A program made the translations under genes and the position numbers. A stretch of 64,000 nt of DNA from the NCBI GenBank assembly GCA_037043455.1, contig JAWPHD010005104.1, positions 106,646 to 170,645 of the forward strand, written 5' to 3'. Below are positions 22,385 to 35,120 of this stretch, in pieces. The number at the start of each line of letters is the position of its first letter. The stretch's first letter is position 1. This DNA is from Cyrtodaria siliqua. Its lineage: Eukaryota; Mollusca; Bivalvia; Adapedonta; Hiatellidae. The notes beneath the pieces were generated by a model, which worked only from the letters and a program-made list of their open reading frames with translations, had not been told where the DNA came from and searched no databases.

Positions 22385-22765
22385 TTTTTTATATTGAGTA
22401 ATTATGTAGAAACCAAACATAAGAAACACAACTATTGATGTTGGGGTCACCGTGGATTGAGGTGTTTGATGCTTTATAATGTATTAGGCTTCAACATGTA
22501 TACAGACGGTTATATAGCAATTGATGTTTAGGTCACAACGATAATTTTTTTAAAAAAGAAATATAACTATTGCTATTAGGGTCATTAGATAGAGTCATAC
22601 ACAATAAAATAACTATTGCTGTTAATGTCACAAGGTAAAATATATATACAAAATAAATATAACTTTTGATATTTAGGTAACTAGGCAAAGCTTATACAAT
22701 TGAAGGCTTATACAATCGAAGTATAAGTATTACTGTTGAGTTCACTAGGAAAAAACTATGATTTC
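22385..22765 (+). repeat. degenerate tandem array, about 60-70 bp unit
   Basis: About six loosely spaced iterations of ATAACTATTGCTGTTAGGGTCACTAGG-like motifs (for example AACACAACTATTGATGTTGG, AACTATTGCTATTAGGGTCA, AACTATTGCTGTTAATGTCA, AACTTTTGATATTTAGGTAA). Unit boundaries are blurred. Confidence 0.55.
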
Positions 22766-22837
22766 TTGGTTTTTATTGGTTATATTCATATATATATGAT
22801 CAGCATAGTGTTGTACTGATAATTATACTCCTAGCTT

Positions 22838-23088
22838 TCTTTATTTACACTGTCCCGTTCATTGGGATGACAATAAGGTAAGAGTGAGGCTTGGTTCATC
22901 CTAGAACCTGGTTAAACTACTAGCGGACTTTTTTTTAAGGCGGTCCCCCTATTGTCAACCTTTGTTTGTGGTGTCGCATCTTCGCTTCTAATTTTGCTTG
23001 TAACTTTTTTTACATTGTATGTGTATTTCGGTTGACGGTGTTCTGTGAATGCTAAATTTTCTGTTTGACTTTTATACCTACTTTTAAG
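22838..23088 (+). mobile_element. RT-element 3' tail fragment
   Basis: Tail blocks TTTATTTACACTGTCCCGTT, GGGATGACAATAAGGTAAG, CCTAGAACCTGGTT, CTATTGTCAACC, ending TGTTTGACTTTTATACC. The CACTGACCGTTCC block is deleted. Confidence 0.8.
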
Positions 23089-23569
23089 ATCACACTTGCT
23101 TTTCGTATCCATGTAGTGTCTTTTATTACACAATCGGATTGTATTCACATTTGGTTTTCATAGTTTATCTACCCTAGGCAAATATTCTTTTTGATTTTGA
23201 AGTCACTAAACAGGCAGAAAAATATTAGCAGTTGAATGTGTAGATACACTTGTTAATGTTTACAATAATGTTTTCATGTGTATATAATATGGGGCCTTAT
23301 TGAATAAATGAACTATGCAATATGTGTAGTTTAATACTATTTATATTATTATTATTGTTATTTTATCACTATTGATATAGGAATTAAATTACTAATTTTA
23401 TTTCAAAAACAAATACCCTAACTTTTTTAGTTTTGAAAATTCGTAAACCTTTTAACCTAATTTAGATAATTTTTTATAAGTATAATTTTCATATAATTTG
23501 TATGGAAATAAATGTTGTGTTGTGTCCTTTGCTAAAGATAATATCATTGTAATATTAATATATGTTTGC

Positions 23570-23592
23570 ATTAAAAAAAAAAAAAAAAAAAA
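23570..23592. repeat. poly-A tract
   Basis: A homopolymer of about 20 A just upstream of the minus-strand RT-element piece. It is not the family's tail, which ends in a T-rich block, so it is probably unrelated. Confidence 0.8.
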
Positions 23593-23656
23593 GAAAACAC
23601 ACTATACCTTTCACATAAAGCTGCAGGAATGAGCTTTTTGAATTTGAGAACGGTAT

Positions 23657-23862
23657 GTTAGATTCGAACAGGAAGTGTGGCTTTCACAGAATACTGTCAA
23701 CCAAAAACATGCATTAAAACAAACATTTATAACAATGTTGATAAGCAATGTATATGACATAACAAACACGAATGAGCTGACAATAGGGCTACCGCTTTGG
23801 AACGGTCAGTGGCAAAAATGCCGATCGGGGCTTAAACCAGGTTGTATGATATTTCAAAAGCA
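23657..23862 (-). mobile_element. RT-element 3' tail fragment
   Basis: Minus-strand tail: TTCGAACAGGAAGTGTGG (terminal block), GACAATAGGGCTACCGC, TTTGGAACGGTCAGTGGCAA, CGATCGGGGCTTAAACC. The 94-codon plus-strand frame at 23675-23959 is a shadow. Confidence 0.75.
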
Positions 23863-24689
23863 GGTCAGGGTTATGATAATAAGAGGGTTTTCGAAGTTTA
23901 TTGTTACCTTATGGTGTAGAAACTGCTTTTCCGTTTTTGGCCAAAACTTCGCATGGTAAAATTCCTGAGATCAATTTATTTCAACTTTTTACAATTTATG
24001 TCATATCGACATCCAGTCGCGTCACAGTTAATTTAAAATAGTCCAAGATTCTTAGTAAATTTGTTCGAAAAACAATTTTGGGCTAATTTGATAAATGATG
24101 CACACAATACAGCTGATAGTAAGACACGCGTTTATTACAAGATGGGCTATATTTTGTTTCCTAAAATACACTGTCTGGGGATCTTCGTTGGGTATGTAGG
24201 TGTCGTTAGACCACCATGGTATTGGGTATGGGTGTGGGTGTGTGGGTGTGGGTATGTGTGAGGCTGATGATCCTGAATTTGGAACAACTAATGCCCTTAT
24301 CATTTCTAAACAAATAAACAAATCACTGTGTGACTCCATCGTGTTGTCTGGTAGGGTGTGGATTGGCTTTAAAATTACCCATGTGACCTATTTGTAATGA
24401 CTGTTTTGGTTTTTCCTCGTTGAAATCAAGAAGTAACTTATGCAACCATTAAAAGCATGACAAAAGACAAAACAATCATTATATATATTATACATCTAAT
24501 TATAAATATTTTAATTTAAAAGATAAAATTATGTTATTTTTTATAATCGAGAGTCTAAAACAAACAGGTTAGCACTATAAACAGGTTAGCACTATATGAT
24601 GTTGTTGTTGCGATTCTATTCGATTCTTGTTTTTGATATGTTGGTATACAAATATCAATCGAAAGAATTATGTTCTTCGTGTGACTTGA
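23863..24689. other. unassigned stretch with GT-rich patch
   Basis: A GGGTGTGGGTGTGTGG patch at about 24228-24260 and a short duplicated ACAGGTTAGCACTATA at 24565-24597. Nothing else recognised. Confidence 0.5.
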
Positions 24690-25432
24690 ACAGGAAAAGT
24701 AGCATTCATGGACGACAGTCAACCACAGAAACACACAGAAACAAAGATCAACTTTAAAGATGAATAAAATGCCAAATAATAAATACTGATAAAAGTGATC
24801 ATTTGGGAGCAAAAAACACAATTAAGAGAATAAAGCAGAGACTCGATTTTATTGAGTCTGTTCATGAGAAGTAATGAAAAAGTAACACCTCTCACGCCCC
24901 CTAGCACCGGCTTAAGCGGTATTCTACTTCAAAGCCACCTATATTGGGCTCGTTGGTCTCAAAGGACCAGTAAAAATAACACTACTTATTGTAACACTGG
25001 GAGACTTTTTACTGCTGCCCCACTTCACTAAGCGAACGATAGTGTGAATGTTAATAAGATATTACAAACACAAAAGGGTTAACAATAGGGTTAACACCTT
25101 GGAACGGTCAGTGGCAAAAAATGGCCGTTGGGGGTTTAAACCGGGTTCTAGGGTGCACCAAACTTCTCACTTAGACTACTGTCATCCCAATAAAACGGGA
25201 CGGTGTAAATAAAGAAATCCCCGCCGTGAACTATTCGCTAACCAACAAGGCAGCATTATTAGGAAATGTATGTAAAACACAAATATGCTTGTGTATATAT
25301 AAATACAAAAAAAACAATAGCTTTGAAAGCCACGAAGAAGGAACTCATTGACTTGGAAGAAGCCAGAGCAACAGAATTGAGGGCACGACAAGACAAGTTT
25401 GCTGAAGTTTGCCTTAATTCCCCTCATTAAAT
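24690..25432 (-). mobile_element. RT-element 3' tail split by an insertion
   Basis: The distal part (24690 to about 24776, AAAAGTAGCATTCATGGACG to AAAATGCCAAATAA) and the proximal part (about 25064-25432, ATTACAAACACAAAAGGG to GGCACGACAAGACAAG) are one element when joined. This agrees with the uninterrupted order in the copy at 50.37-50.64 kb. A TH-B element lies between them. Confidence 0.85.
24777..25063 (-). mobile_element. TH element, subfamily B, inserted in RT-element tail
   Basis: Defines the ends of the B element. The insert starts TAAATACTGATAAAAGTG and ends ACGATAGTGTGAATGTTAAT, with an AATAA-like repeat on both sides that could be a 4-5 bp target duplication. Inside are GAGACTC/GAGTCTG, GAGAAGTAA with ACCTCTC, CGCCCCCTAGCACCGGC and CTCAAAGGACCAG. 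At about 287 bp it is the clearest evidence that TH elements are mobile units. Confidence 0.8.
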
Positions 25433-25639
25433 TGCAGCTCTGCATGAACGTATAATCAGAAGAAAAAATTACGATACGTTATTTATAATGTTTGTTTTAA
25501 AATCTTATATACGCAGTACACTTAAAAACGGAACATTTTTGATTTTCGATTATTTTTAGTCCGGTGACTTTTGTTCAAATCAAGATTGTATTTTATGTTA
25601 ATTCACAAGTCTCTTTGTCCCAAAGGTTAACATATGGCG

Positions 25640-26100
25640 ATAATTGAATTGAATTGAATTGAATTGGGTTTTAAGGCGCACCAACACATGAAAAGGTTAT
25701 ATGGCGCCTAACAGGCATGAACATGCCAGGCTCATCTTCCATGTATATATGGAAAATGGGCCTAGAACCTTCTCACCCTGAACTGCAGAGTTGCTGCAAA
25801 TTCTATCGTAGAAACTCCATTTACGCTGGAGCCACGTTTATTGTTTTTCTGCCACTGCTCTTTTGATGCGAGCGAGATAGCACCTGAAACAATGCAGGGA
25901 TCATGATGAAGACCTTTAATGAACATGAATAAAAAATGACAAAATGAACATGAATTTGGGGGGATTCTACCCCTCTGCCTACCCCTCCAAAGGGATCTTC
26001 AGTGGCCCTATTCTTTGCCCCGTGACCAAACGGGGGCACCCGGGAACCACACGGGACACATATGGCTATAAACTGTATGGCGATAAACTGTTGCATGAGG
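25640..26100. mobile_element. (GAATT)n-associated repeat, probable SINE or LINE end
   Basis: A GAATT pentamer run (25644-25665) adjoins a relatively GC-rich segment with AAGGCGCACCAACACATG, GGCGCCTAACAGGCATG, and CGTGACCAAACGGGGGCACC. A similar GAATT run adjoins the repeat at 53.74 kb. I cannot place it in a class. Confidence 0.45.
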
Positions 26101-27727
26101 TGTTCTCTATTTCTTTTTGTTATAACATATTTTGCACGAATATCTAGACATTCAAAACAGTTAACAGTGTTTCATTTTTAAATGTACTGAATGTACTAGT
26201 TTTCCAAGAATAAGAGTTAAGACAACAAAAGGTATTAAAGGCCATGCCTTGGTTGTTGCTATGTTTTATATTTTAAATTTGTATTATCTGTTACACGCGG
26301 ATATTAATGCTATTGTTATAAATGTGACACCGAAGTCATGGTCTTGACGTCATTCATCACATCATGTCCGAGTTATTGTTAAGAATATTCTTGACATAGT
26401 CACCATATGCTTGTTATCTATTGTACATGTTATACGATGTGAAACATAATGATTAATTTACTAAATTGTAAACAGTCATGCCCAGTATAACATAAATAAT
26501 AAATAAACACAAGACCTTGAAATAATAGTTGCGCTTATAACCTTTTGTCGTGTTTCATTAAGTTCAAACATACCACTTTAATATAATACTTAAAAGAACT
26601 CGTCTGTGTTAATAACTAGCTGATAACGAGTGTGTGTTTAGTAACTGTAAACAATGTGATAACGTTGATAGTGGGAATCATTTGCATTTTAGAAAAATAC
26701 GTTGAGTTAGAATTTATTTGGTGAATTGTTTCTGAAGTTTTATAAAACAAGGGTCGGCTCGTTTTATTTGCAAAAATGTTTCCAAAGGTCCATTATCATA
26801 CTCTTTTACATATCGTACTATTAATGTTGATAATTTTACGAAAGTGTAAGTACATTTTTCTTGTTTAAAATACAAGTGTTGTTATAAGATTAAGGTATTT
26901 CCCTTCGGATTAATCCGGTATTTAATTTGTTTTTAAAACATACTTAAAAAGGGATCCATTGGAAACAACAAACACAAACGAGAGAGAAAAAATACAGCAC
27001 GTGCTTAAACCTCAATAGTGTTTAACCCATTGATCATAGATTGACAATTCTCAAGTTTAATGTAAAGAATGTTTATCATATATCCTGTAACAAAAGTATA
27101 ACAGGAAATGTTCAATTACAGTACACTATATTTGTTATGTATGAATACAATGTAAGGTCCATTCTGAACAGAAAGTTACCAAGTTAAACTTCACATATGT
27201 TATGAAACATACATATATGTCCACACACAAATGTACACAAACTATTACGGCGACCAAATTTGAGTGGGGTCATTTTTTTACGCTCTTGTGGGCATTCGGT
27301 CTTAAGTTTGAATCAGCATTTCTACTCTTCGTCAACATCCAAAAATTCAAAACTGTCATATTTTGTTTACAGTTTCTACCCTTATTACTGCACATCCACT
27401 TCTAAACATTATTTAAAACCGAAGAACACACTACTAATTGTTACGGCTTGTTAATTATCCTACCGTGATTTTCAATTGAGCCGAGTAGTTTAATACTTTA
27501 TTTAAATCTCCTCACCTGACATTATTATTTACAATACAACAATATATATAATATAACTGTGCCATTTTTCTTAGAATTACAATAGACTATACAATATAAA
27601 TATAAATATGACTGTTTACAATGTTAACATATTGAGCAATTGAAGCATTTGAAGCTGAACCGATTGCCACAAACGTGTCTTCTGACTCATAAAAAGCCAC
27701 AGCAGTAGGTCCAGTAGTCAGTTCATA
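26101..27727. other. AT-rich stretch with TH tail scraps
   Basis: Two isolated TH-element tails: TTTCCAAAGGTCCATTATC (26782-26800, A type) and AAAGGGATCCATTGGAAAC near 26950 (B type, reverse). The overlapping frames at 27202-27454 are not supported as genes. Confidence 0.5.
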
Positions 27728-28070
27728 GAGGATCTTACATGAGTGCTGATTCATTATTGAATTTATTAAACGCGTTGGCAAAATGATATAATGCGAGGCT
27801 TTTGCCGAGCATTATATGATGTTTGCTAATAAATTTAATAATTTAGTAAGGAATGAGAACGAATGTTAGATTCTATTTATCACATAACTCACATATCGAC
27901 TTTTATTGCATTTTGCCTGTCGCTTTAACAAGAGAAATCGACATAAACCGTGGGAATTGGATCATAGTCATTATCGATTTTTTTGACAGCGCGTACTGTG
28001 CTTATTTGCATAGTTATATAACTAGTGGTATATCGAAAATATAGAATGGTGTTATTCCACTCCCACAGAT
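27728..28070 (+). mobile_element. GA-palindrome element, subfamily I, copy 2
   Basis: Outer pair TGAG/CGAA kept. Middle pair lost on one side (CGCG). Apical CGAG/CGAG kept around GGCTTTTGCC. Then CTATTTATCACATAACTCAC, the octamer-bearing TTATTTGCATAG, TTATATAACTAGTGGTATAT, and TTCCACTCCCACAG at the end. The two short opposite-strand frames within are not genes. Confidence 0.85.
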
Positions 28071-28092
28071 AAATAAACATATCACAGTAAGT

Positions 28093-29700
28093 ATGTACTA
28101 CTCCAGGATCCTTCATAGCCTACTCTTAATATTTTTAAACGAAACTGACGAATGGAGAGTATCCGAAAAATGGGGTGAAGGAATGATTATACCTCTATTC
28201 AAAAACAAAGGAGATAATGACTCTATAAACAATTATATCGGAATAACACTCATAAATATGCTGGCCAAAATTTCTAAAAAATGGTCAGAATTGCACAATA
28301 AAATTGACGATAACAAGTTTTGATTTCAAAAAGCTAGATCTACAATCAATAGCATTTTTTTATTCAATAATACGAAAAGAAACAGGTTTTATTTTACTTT
28401 TATACATTTCGAAAAAGCTTTTTATATCGACGATAGGTATTTATTGTGGGATAAACTGTAAGCTCGATAATGCTGAAAACACAAAAGGCAATATATATTT
28501 CGTTCAAGTGTTATATCAAATATAGAACTACTATATCTGAACTAATCGGTTTAAAACAGGGGACCGATAATTATCTATCTAATATAGTATCAACACAGAT
28601 AGCAATGATGGGTTTAGTATTGGCGAACTAAAAGTGTTCATGTTATTATTCGCAGACTATTCAGTGATCTTTTCTAAATCGGTAGAATCTTTACAGAGTA
28701 TTTAAATGATCTACAGAATTGTTGGAATATTTGGGGCCTTAAAACCAACACAAGTAAGACAAAAATAATGACCTTCGAAAATGCAAACCCTCAAATCCTG
28801 TATTTGTTTTGAATGGATATTAGAAATATTTTCCACCTTTACATATTTAGGAGAGGAATGTTTCAAAAACAATAACTGATCAAGAACCCAACAGCATGTA
28901 GCTTAACATGCGTTTGTTCTAATATATATATTATTTCATGTATTTAATTGTATGTGAAGTGTGGGGTTTCCATAAAGCTCCTAATGTAGAAATTGTCCTT
29001 AATAAATTTTGCAGAAACATTCTATGTGTCAGAAAATCGACATAGTTATAAGGTTTATATGATGAGCTATATATGTCGATACACTTTAAGAAAATAAAAG
29101 AAACTGAGAATGCTTAAACACTGGGTTAAAGTGCGTACCAAACGCGATTCTTTGATTTATAAAACATACATCATAATAAAACAAGAATGAGAACACAATA
29201 ATAATAATAACAGTTGTAAGTATGAACTGAGCGTGGCACATTGAGGAAGAATAAGAAAATCTTGGGTTGTTTGGCATAGTCAACTAACAATCGAAAACCC
29301 TTACAATCAAATTAAATTCAGAATTCTTGATCAATACAAGCAATCTTGGTTTGGATCTATCAATAATTCTATTGACTATTGACATATAATAGAGTTAAAT
29401 ATCATTTTAACGAAATTTAGAAAACCTGTACATGCACTTGCTATCGAAACAGGTAGACGTAATAATATTGAACGGAATGAAAGGGTTTGCATTTTTTGCA
29501 ATATGCGAGATATTGAGAATGAGTACATTTTTTGCTTGTGTGCCTGTTTTACTCTGACTAAGAACAAGATGTCTTCCTAGATATGTTTGCAGATGGCCAA
29601 CACTTAATAATTTAGAATTATGTCAAAGCAATCTAAACATACTTTGGAACAATTAAAGCAATGTCCGTAACGTTTAGCTTATAAAACACACACTAACTAT
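28093..29700 (+). pseudogene. LINE (non-LTR retrotransposon) ORF2 relic
   Basis: Fragmented RT polyprotein. The frame 28093-28323 reads EGMIIPLFKNKGDND then NNYIGITLIN, a standard N-terminal LINE RT segment. After an in-frame TGA (28321-28323) the same frame continues QKARSTIN and FEKAFY (first catalytic motif) to about 28452. Near 28645 the second catalytic box reads FADYSV, with the second Asp replaced by Tyr. After a shift comes NIWGLKTNTSKTKIM (28730-28770). Near 29410-29540 the C-terminal segment has GRRNNIERNERVCIFC and IENEYIFCLC, a Cys/His cluster. Many stops and shifts make it non-functional. No 5' ORF1 or endonuclease is seen, so it is 5'-truncated. Clade not determined. Confidence 0.85.
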
Positions 29701-29759
29701 GTTCGCAAACATTACACACTAAACATTATTGAATATTTACTTATTAAAAGCTAGATTGT

Positions 29760-31900
29760 TTGACGGAATTCAATCGCGGTAAAAAAAAAGAAAAACCGCT
29801 TCGGGCGTTTGAACTTACAGCCCAAACTAAAAATACACTCGCGGTAATAATAATGAGCGTGAGCGTGAAGACATCGCTTCCGACTGAGCTAAGCGGGCTA
29901 TACATATTACACAATACATACTATGGTGAAAACCTAATGCGCTAATGGAAGTCACGTGATCGCAGAAATGGTAAATATTGTGGGTCCAACTTTATTTACA
30001 AATAATAAGTAAAGCTTCTTTTTCTTTTAAACTCACGAATGTATTACTACAGACTTCTTAGGGTCTCTACTCATGTTTTCATGTATACATTTCACTGAAT
30101 AAAAGTCAGACGGTTATTTGGTTATGCTCAATATCTGCTTACTTACGGAAGTGTCCCTTTAAATAAGTATTTATATTATGCCTTTAAAAACGCATTCAAA
30201 TAGTTAATAATGTACATATACGCATGTATGCGGAAAGTGGATGAACCTGACATATGTATGTGTGCGTGATATGCATTTATGGTTAATGCTATTGAATGAA
30301 CTGGAATTTATGACGATATGTTGTTATTGTCACTGTATAAAAAGAAGTGTTGAAATATAAAACAGTCATATTTGCCTTCCTTCTAGTAAAATTTAATGTA
30401 TTAAATATGTAGGCTTTAAACTATTGTATTGTGGTTTAATGCTGAATACAATGATTTTATGTTATGTTATTTTATGTATAGAAGCAAATAATAAGCTCTC
30501 TATTAAACGAGTATCTAGAAAATAAGTTGAAGACTGTTCGATTTATTTAAGAGAATACCGAATATTAAATATTTACATCACGCAGATAACATAAAGGTAG
30601 AGTTAAGGTTATGACTTGAAGTTGTATTGCAGGAAGAGATGTCGAAGGTTTCATACTTTATAAGAAAATCATATTACGAACAATTAATTAAAGAACGAAT
30701 TCGAATCCAATAACACTTTTGAAATAATATTGGCTATTACTAGTTATAGTCATAGTTATTGGGAGGAACCAAATGTTTCGTAAGCTAGATATGCTATGGT
30801 ATTTTCGTTTAATTGCGCATGCGCTGTCTATCTACTTCCTTTTATCTTGCTGAAGCACACATGAGGTCGATACTTTTTTATTTGAGTATAAAACTGATTT
30901 TTCTCACTTTTATCTACTTGACTTCTTATTTCTGTTTGTTCTATCCTAATGCCCTGTTGTTATACGGTATTTCGCCATAATTTATTCTCATGATGCCTTT
31001 AAATTAATCCGATTTTTGTATATATAGCTTTTGTCAGTCGAGGAATTTAATGTCGATGCATGATGCTGTCTCATTATCTCGTTAGGGAGGCAAATCCACT
31101 TATTGCCTGTTGTTGTTTTGGTATTGTTGTTTGTTTGTTTGTTGTTTGTTTGTTTTTATGATCATTTCTGTTTTCAGAATATTTTGATAATTATGGACCG
31201 TATATCTGGTGTAGAGATTTTAATGCATGTGTTAACTTTATTTTTTCGTTTATTTGCTTGCGAGATTTGCAGCTGACCTCATTATGATCCGGGAGGGAGT
31301 AGATAATTAGACACCAAGCTTGCGCTGTGACCGAATACCTCACATTTATCGGTACAGGTGTCCCAGTTAGGGCGTTATTGGCACTTGGCCATAAATCCGT
31401 GTACACGATTATTGAGTTGAAAGGAAGTACATCAGGCTTTTCATTGGGGTCTAGTTGTCCGATTTAAAATCGACAAATATTAATATTTTCTATTCTACAT
31501 GGCCAAAACATAATTAATGAGCCAAAAACTTATCCCTTATTTGCAGAGAAATTTATTCTGCACAGTAATACGTGCTATCCTAGGTGACGCACCAGGGATA
31601 ATTTCAGCATTTTGCGTAGGATTCCATCCAAGCTATATGGTGTAATTAAAGTTTAGACATTAACAAATGGTTCTAACATCATATTTGGATTGATAAAAGT
31701 GTTTTATCATGAACTGGAAATTTTATAATTTTAGATGTTTCTAGAATAATCATGATGTGCTCCCTTTTATTATGTATTTAATTATAACAGTTCACACTTT
31801 GCGATAACGTAACTTGCTTACTTCATAACATCTTTCCACTTCTAGTCACCTTGTACATGTTGTACGTTAAAAAGGTTTCTCAAATTTACACAAACAGTAA
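29760..31900. other. unassigned stretch
   Basis: Contains a single TTAA-MITE end (AAGTGTCCCTTTAAAT near 30150-30164) without a visible partner, a TTGTTTG repeat (31105-31155), and a palindromic TGCGCATGCGC at 30814-30824. No gene seen. Confidence 0.5.
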
Positions 31901-31909
31901 AATGCATAT

Positions 31910-32145
31910 TAACTAATAATAAATAAATGAAGAAATAAACAAATAATTGATAAAAAAAACAAAACTTATTAATAATAAAAAAACATAAATAAATAAATAA
32001 TAATAATAATAATAATAATAAGTCAATAAAAAAAAATAAAAAAAAAATAATAATAATAATAGATCTAATAATAATGTCAATAAAAATAAAAAATAATAAT
32101 AATAATATAAAATAAAGGAAGTAAAAAAAAGAAAGAAAGAAAGAA
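31910..32145. repeat. low-complexity A-rich / (AAT)n
   Basis: Long run of AATAAATA, (AAT)n and A-homopolymers, ending GAAAGAAAGAAAG. The 111-codon minus-strand frame, rich in Phe/Leu/Ile, is a low-complexity artefact. Confidence 0.9.
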
Positions 32146-32511
32146 TATATTAATCTGCAAGAGCATGTGATTCGCACTATGATTTTGGGGAAAAGGAGGG
32201 ATTATGGAATCCTGGTGCGATTATTTGGGCATCTGACGTCGTACATTTGTTTTCAGAGTTAGGGTTTGAACGATATTACAGGAGTATCCGTGATTGCTTA
32301 GTACGTCAATTAAAATCGTTAGATCAAGTTATCTTTATCGTGTGTCTGGCGGACCTTGATTCATTGGGCTAGTACTTTACATGGTATGCTCTAAATAGTA
32401 TTCACATGTCGGCATCCTTTAGTTTTCTCACAAATGAATGACCTAGAATTAACACAGCGTAAAGGGGGACTGTTATCCAGTCATTGGCGACATTTATACT
32501 CTGTTATCTGT

Positions 32512-32645
32512 CAAAAAATAAAAAAAAAAAAAAATAAAATAAATTAAGTAAATCAATAAAAAAAAATAAATAAAAAAAAAATCAATAATAAAAAAAAAAA
32601 AATAATAATTAATTAATTAATAAAATTTAAACTCTGTTATCTGCT

Positions 32646-32685
<40 letters not shown>

Positions 32686-32740
32686 ATAATAATAAAATAA
32701 ATTAATAAATTAAAAATACCAAAAATAAGATATGAATAAA
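32512..32740. repeat. low-complexity A-rich
   Basis: A-homopolymers (longest about 32649-32682) mixed with AAT and AATTA units. The phrase CTCTGTTATCTG occurs on both sides (32500 and 32630), suggesting local duplication. Confidence 0.9.
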
Positions 32741-33159
32741 TCAAGTCAAGTAGTAACTGCTATCTGTTGTCGCCAGTTTCATTTTCCTTCCCATTAAACA
32801 ATATAGTGGCTGACTCATAATTGCAATATACAGAGTAAAGGCAGTGTAATGATATTTGATATGGGAGATATCTCTATAACAGGTGGTAAAATGACTCGGC
32901 CAGTGTATACACATTGGCTGTCGATTTTTTCTGCAGAGGCAGTTAGTATTTTAGAATAACAAATTTCAGGTTATAGGTGGCCTACACTGTATTGCCTTTG
33001 TATAGGTAAACATCATTATAGTATGTACCATGGTGTAGGTCCTATATATGTGACGAAGACGAAAGAAGATACGTATTTAAATAGATAATCAAAGCAGTAA
33101 TTATTTAATAAATACAGACTGGCTTCTAGCTTTAGCTGTCATAAACTTAAAATTGTAGG

Positions 33160-33420
33160 GAATGAAATAAAATAAAATAAATACATAAACACACAGTACA
33201 TAATAATAACCATTTAAAAAATAAATAAAAACAATTACCCATCTGCCACCGAATACGATAAACAATCCATAAATAATTAAAGTTTAATAGACGTACAATG
33301 AATGGACACAAAATAATAATAATCCTAATAATAATGAAATAAATATTTTTAACGAATAATAATAATACGGTTACTACTAACAGCGTTAATACCAATACCA
33401 ATATCAGTAATAATAATAGT
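33160..33420. repeat. low-complexity (AAT)n / AATA-rich
   Basis: AATAAAATAAAATAAA start and several AATAATAAT runs. The minus-strand frame here is compositional. Confidence 0.8.
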
Positions 33421-34600
33421 TCTACTCATGATTATCATAAAAATAATACCATAATTAAAGAGAGATTTAAATTACTTTAAATAATATCCAATATGTTAGA
33501 AACTCGTTACTGATTACAATTGTATTCTGTTTCATGTACCGAGCTTGTCAAGCGTGTGCTATCTGGGCAGGAAAGTGATGGGCCAGTGTAAGAACAGGCT
33601 ATACGTAGGTGTTGCTCGATGTCCGGACCTTACTGCCGTTCACAAGCTACAGATAAGAGCAGTGCGAAGTGAATCGTCAGCTGATGTACTGGTTAGCGGC
33701 GCCGACAAAGCAGCGTTCTATGAATCATCTCCGATAATGTAATGGAAAGCAAGCGCGAGCATGTGTTTCACAGGGCCCGCATGACTTCTTCCAATCTAAT
33801 TCTTGATTGAACGGCCTGCATTGTTACCAGGGTTCTCATGTTTGGCCAATCGGCAAAACTCTCAGTAATATCAATGTTCAAGATTTGTATCATACCCTTT
33901 TACGATGTTATCGTTTTAAACGAGGAGTTTAGGACTGGTCCCATCGCAGTAATAGGTGCACGAATGGGTTTATCTGGAACACAGTATTCAATCAGCTGAT
34001 CTTCATATTAAGCCACTTTCACTAATGTTTTTCCCGATTGTCCTGGTTAAGAATTTGAAATGCGATTTGAGCTTGATATCCCGTCTTTGAAACGCTTGTT
34101 TTATAGATGAATGAATTTCAATTTGAGGGATAACCCTGACAACACAGTTGTTGCTGCTGCCTTTAAGTATGTGGGCCATGTTCCACTAACATATTTGGTC
34201 ATAATTATAGAGTTCCTTTTGCGGATGGGAAGTCTGACCCGTACTGTATGGTTGATTCCATTTCACGATACCGACTAGTCTGTTAGAATGGGGGCGGCAT
34301 TAATCTCCACTGTATCTACAGCTAAGCGGTCATAATGCGTTAATCAGTATTGACACTCATTACGAGTCTACTATCACTCAGTACACTGGTATACAATTGT
34401 TTTTCTTCTATATCATAATGGAGGATAGTCTTGCCGGAGACACCGGGTAATTTACCTAATTATTTATCAATGCGCAACTTTTAATACTCTATACAACTGT
34501 ATACATATATGTCGCTTAATATGATTATTCACAGGATCATATTCAGGTTGTTGCCCAAAGAGTATTTTACACTGGTCAGCGTGTCGTGTGGTGAGCGGTG
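33421..34600. other. unassigned, more GC-balanced stretch
   Basis: Between about 33540 and 33780 the base composition is more balanced than its surroundings, and a 65-codon frame exists (33545-33742). I recognise no domain. It may be a transposon scrap. Confidence 0.4.
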
Positions 34601-34721
34601 ACCCTTTACGACCTTGAGCAGGTTTAGCGGCTCCTAGCCACCACCACCTGCCCCACCCCACCCCCCCCCCCCCCCTCTCGCCCCGTTTACGACATTGAGC
34701 AGGTTTAGCGGCTCCTAGCAG
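34601..34721 (+). repeat. 35 bp direct repeat flanking a poly-C tract
   Basis: TTTACGACCTTGAGCAGG and TTTACGACATTGAGCAGG, each followed by TTTAGCGGCTCCTAGC. Between them lies CCACCACCACCTGCC followed by about 20 C. The 102-codon minus frame depends on this run. Confidence 0.9.
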
Positions 34722-35120
34722 ACATAAGAGTTTGAACCTAGAGTCCGATGTATTGTTGTACAGTTTTGATTGCACAGCTATGGTGCTATATGCTAGGATT
34801 CAGAGTCAGGGGATGATTGAAGTCGGTCCAACCCACTCTAATTTTGGTTCATTTAACTCAGTTTTGCAGTTTGTTGTGCACAAGTCAGACTAGCACTTGC
34901 AAATTTGTTGCACTTCATTACAAGCGATACACTAGTTGTTACTTAATGGTGCCAGTACAAGAAATGTTCCTTTGCAAGTTATATAAAGCGCATTCGTTTT
35001 GAATTACGGTAGAGCCCGGCTCACGTTATGATATATATATATATATTTTTAATAATATACAGTTTTGTATGCGAGTTACATATTCATACAATGATATATC
35101 CTCTTTTCTTCGGCAGTGAG

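Noticed and set aside
25640..25670. Telomere-like repeat (GAATT)n
   Set aside because: Not the TTAGGG-type animal telomere; short and linked to an interspersed element.
31842..32177. Hydrophobic 111-codon minus-strand protein
   Set aside because: Low-complexity A/AAT-rich DNA read in reverse gives Phe/Leu/Ile runs; no real membrane protein signature.
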